DNA from: Pandoraea oxalativorans | GTDB lineage: Bacteria; Pseudomonadota; Gammaproteobacteria; Burkholderiales; Burkholderiaceae | Reading direction: 5' to 3' | DNA: 64,000 nt | Assembly: GCF_000972785.3 (NCBI RefSeq) | Contig: NZ_CP011253.3 | Location: 1,798,001 to 1,862,000 of the forward strand | In this document: one piece after another, positions 63,605-64,000 of the stretch | Position numbering within the stretch: position 1 is the first letter of the stretch | Layout of the letters: each line of letters begins with the position of its first letter | Translations under genes and position numbers: made by a program | Notes under the pieces: generated by a model | The model's database searches: none | What the model saw: only the letters and a program-made list of their open reading frames with translations | Told to the model about the DNA's origin: nothing

Positions 63605-64000
63605 TTACTTGCCGCCGCCCTTGGCTGGCTTGACGGCCCAGCTGTCCTTGAGCGAGACGATACGGTTGAAGACCGGCTTGCCCGGGGCCGAATCGTGACG
63701 GTCGGCCACGAAATAACCGTGACGCTCGAACTGCACGCGATCGTCCGGTGCAAAGTTCAGCATGCCGGGTTCGACGTAGGCTTGCGTCACGCGCTTGGCG
63801 TTCGGGTTGAGGGCGTCGAGGAAGTTCTTTTCCCCGGCATCCGGATTCGGATCGAGGAACAGACGGTCGTAGATGCGCACTTCCGCCGCCAGCGCGTGCG
63901 ACGCGCTGACCCAGTGGATGTTGCCCTTGACCTTGTAGGTGTCTGCGCCCGGCGTACCCGAACGGCTGTCTTCGAAGTAGTTGCAATGCACGGCCGTGAC
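63605..64000 (-). CDS. glnS: Glutamine-tRNA ligase, C-terminal part (cut by the window edge)
   Basis: The last 130 residues of the reading frame, continuing beyond the right edge. The stretch YKVKGNIHWVSASHALAAEVRIYDRLFLDPNPD and KRVTQAYVEPGML is the anticodon-binding beta-barrel end of bacterial GlnRS. The enzyme charges tRNA-Gln with glutamine. The stop is TAA at 63607-63605. The C-terminus ends in a short Lys/Gly tail. Confidence 0.92.
   Translation of the reverse strand, partial: VTAVHCNYFEDSRSGTPGADTYKVKGNIHWVSASHALAAEVRIYDRLFLDPNPDAGEKNFLDALNPNAKRVTQAYVEPGMLNFAPDDRVQFERHGYFVADRHDSAPGKPVFNRIVSLKDSWAVKPAKGGGK

Overview
The window is GC-rich chromosomal DNA from a betaproteobacterium, most likely Burkholderiaceae and Pandoraea-like. 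This rests on the rpsP-rimM-trmD-rplS operon followed by a CoA pyrophosphatase, a CobD/CbiB-like protein, rsgA, an M48 protease and orn; on a tmRNA with tag ANDESFALAA; and on the overall gene complement. The genus is an inference. I found no insertion sequence, prophage, CRISPR array or ordinary tRNA gene. Most of the window is well-packed core and metabolic genes.

Region by region. 1-3.2 kb: an XRE regulator and a large unrecognised protein whose frame opens at a C7 run. 3.4-7.3 kb: a three-gene membrane-bound gluconate/polyol dehydrogenase (Tat-secreted small subunit, GMC flavoprotein, tri-heme cytochrome c). 7.4-13 kb: accessory genes (membrane protein, MFS exporter with LysR regulator, LysE exporter, penicillin-V-acylase-like amidase, YkvA). 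13.07-13.44 kb: ssrA. 13.5-21.7 kb, minus strand: a frameshifted AsmA-like DUF748 protein, gph, ubiG, alanine dehydrogenase and dadA, with a divergent Lrp-type regulator. 22.3-27.3 kb, minus strand: a LexA-box-controlled PA0069-family radical SAM protein, a DUF2520 protein, a TM2 protein, a META/DUF4377 lipoprotein and a PQQ-type sugar dehydrogenase. 27.6-37.9 kb: translation and housekeeping genes. 38.0-42.8 kb: a complete livJHMGF branched-chain amino-acid importer with palindromes in its leader. 42.8-46.1 kb: a decayed LuxR-type gene, a MASE4-GGDEF diguanylate cyclase, and thyA-folA. 46.1-49.3 kb: a divergent Fe(III)-type ABC ATPase and permease without a binding protein. 50.0-57.0 kb: the most unusual locus, described below. 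57-64 kb: a lipoprotein, dinB with its own LexA box, MgtC, a structured RNA candidate, phrB, a urea transporter, and the 3' part of glnS at the right edge.

The 50-57 kb locus reads LysR regulator, orphan NMT1-type binding protein, a one-chain aconitase-family hydro-lyase (LeuD-like swivel in front of a LeuC-like catalytic part), a class III CoA-transferase (aligned catalytic Asp169), and an alpha-methylacyl-CoA racemase with the complete His/Asp/Glu catalytic set. Together these suggest uptake, (de)hydration, CoA activation and epimerisation of a branched, probably 2-methyl, dicarboxylic acid. I do not recognise it as a described pathway, and the substrate is unknown.

Two genes, at 1279 and at 13469-17456, are disrupted exactly at C/G homopolymers. 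In both, one base fewer restores a sensible protein. This may be biology (slippage or phase variation) or a shared homopolymer error in the assembly; the sequence alone cannot decide. Two LexA boxes, at the radical SAM gene and at dinB, show that part of the SOS regulon lies here, together with the light-repair gene phrB.
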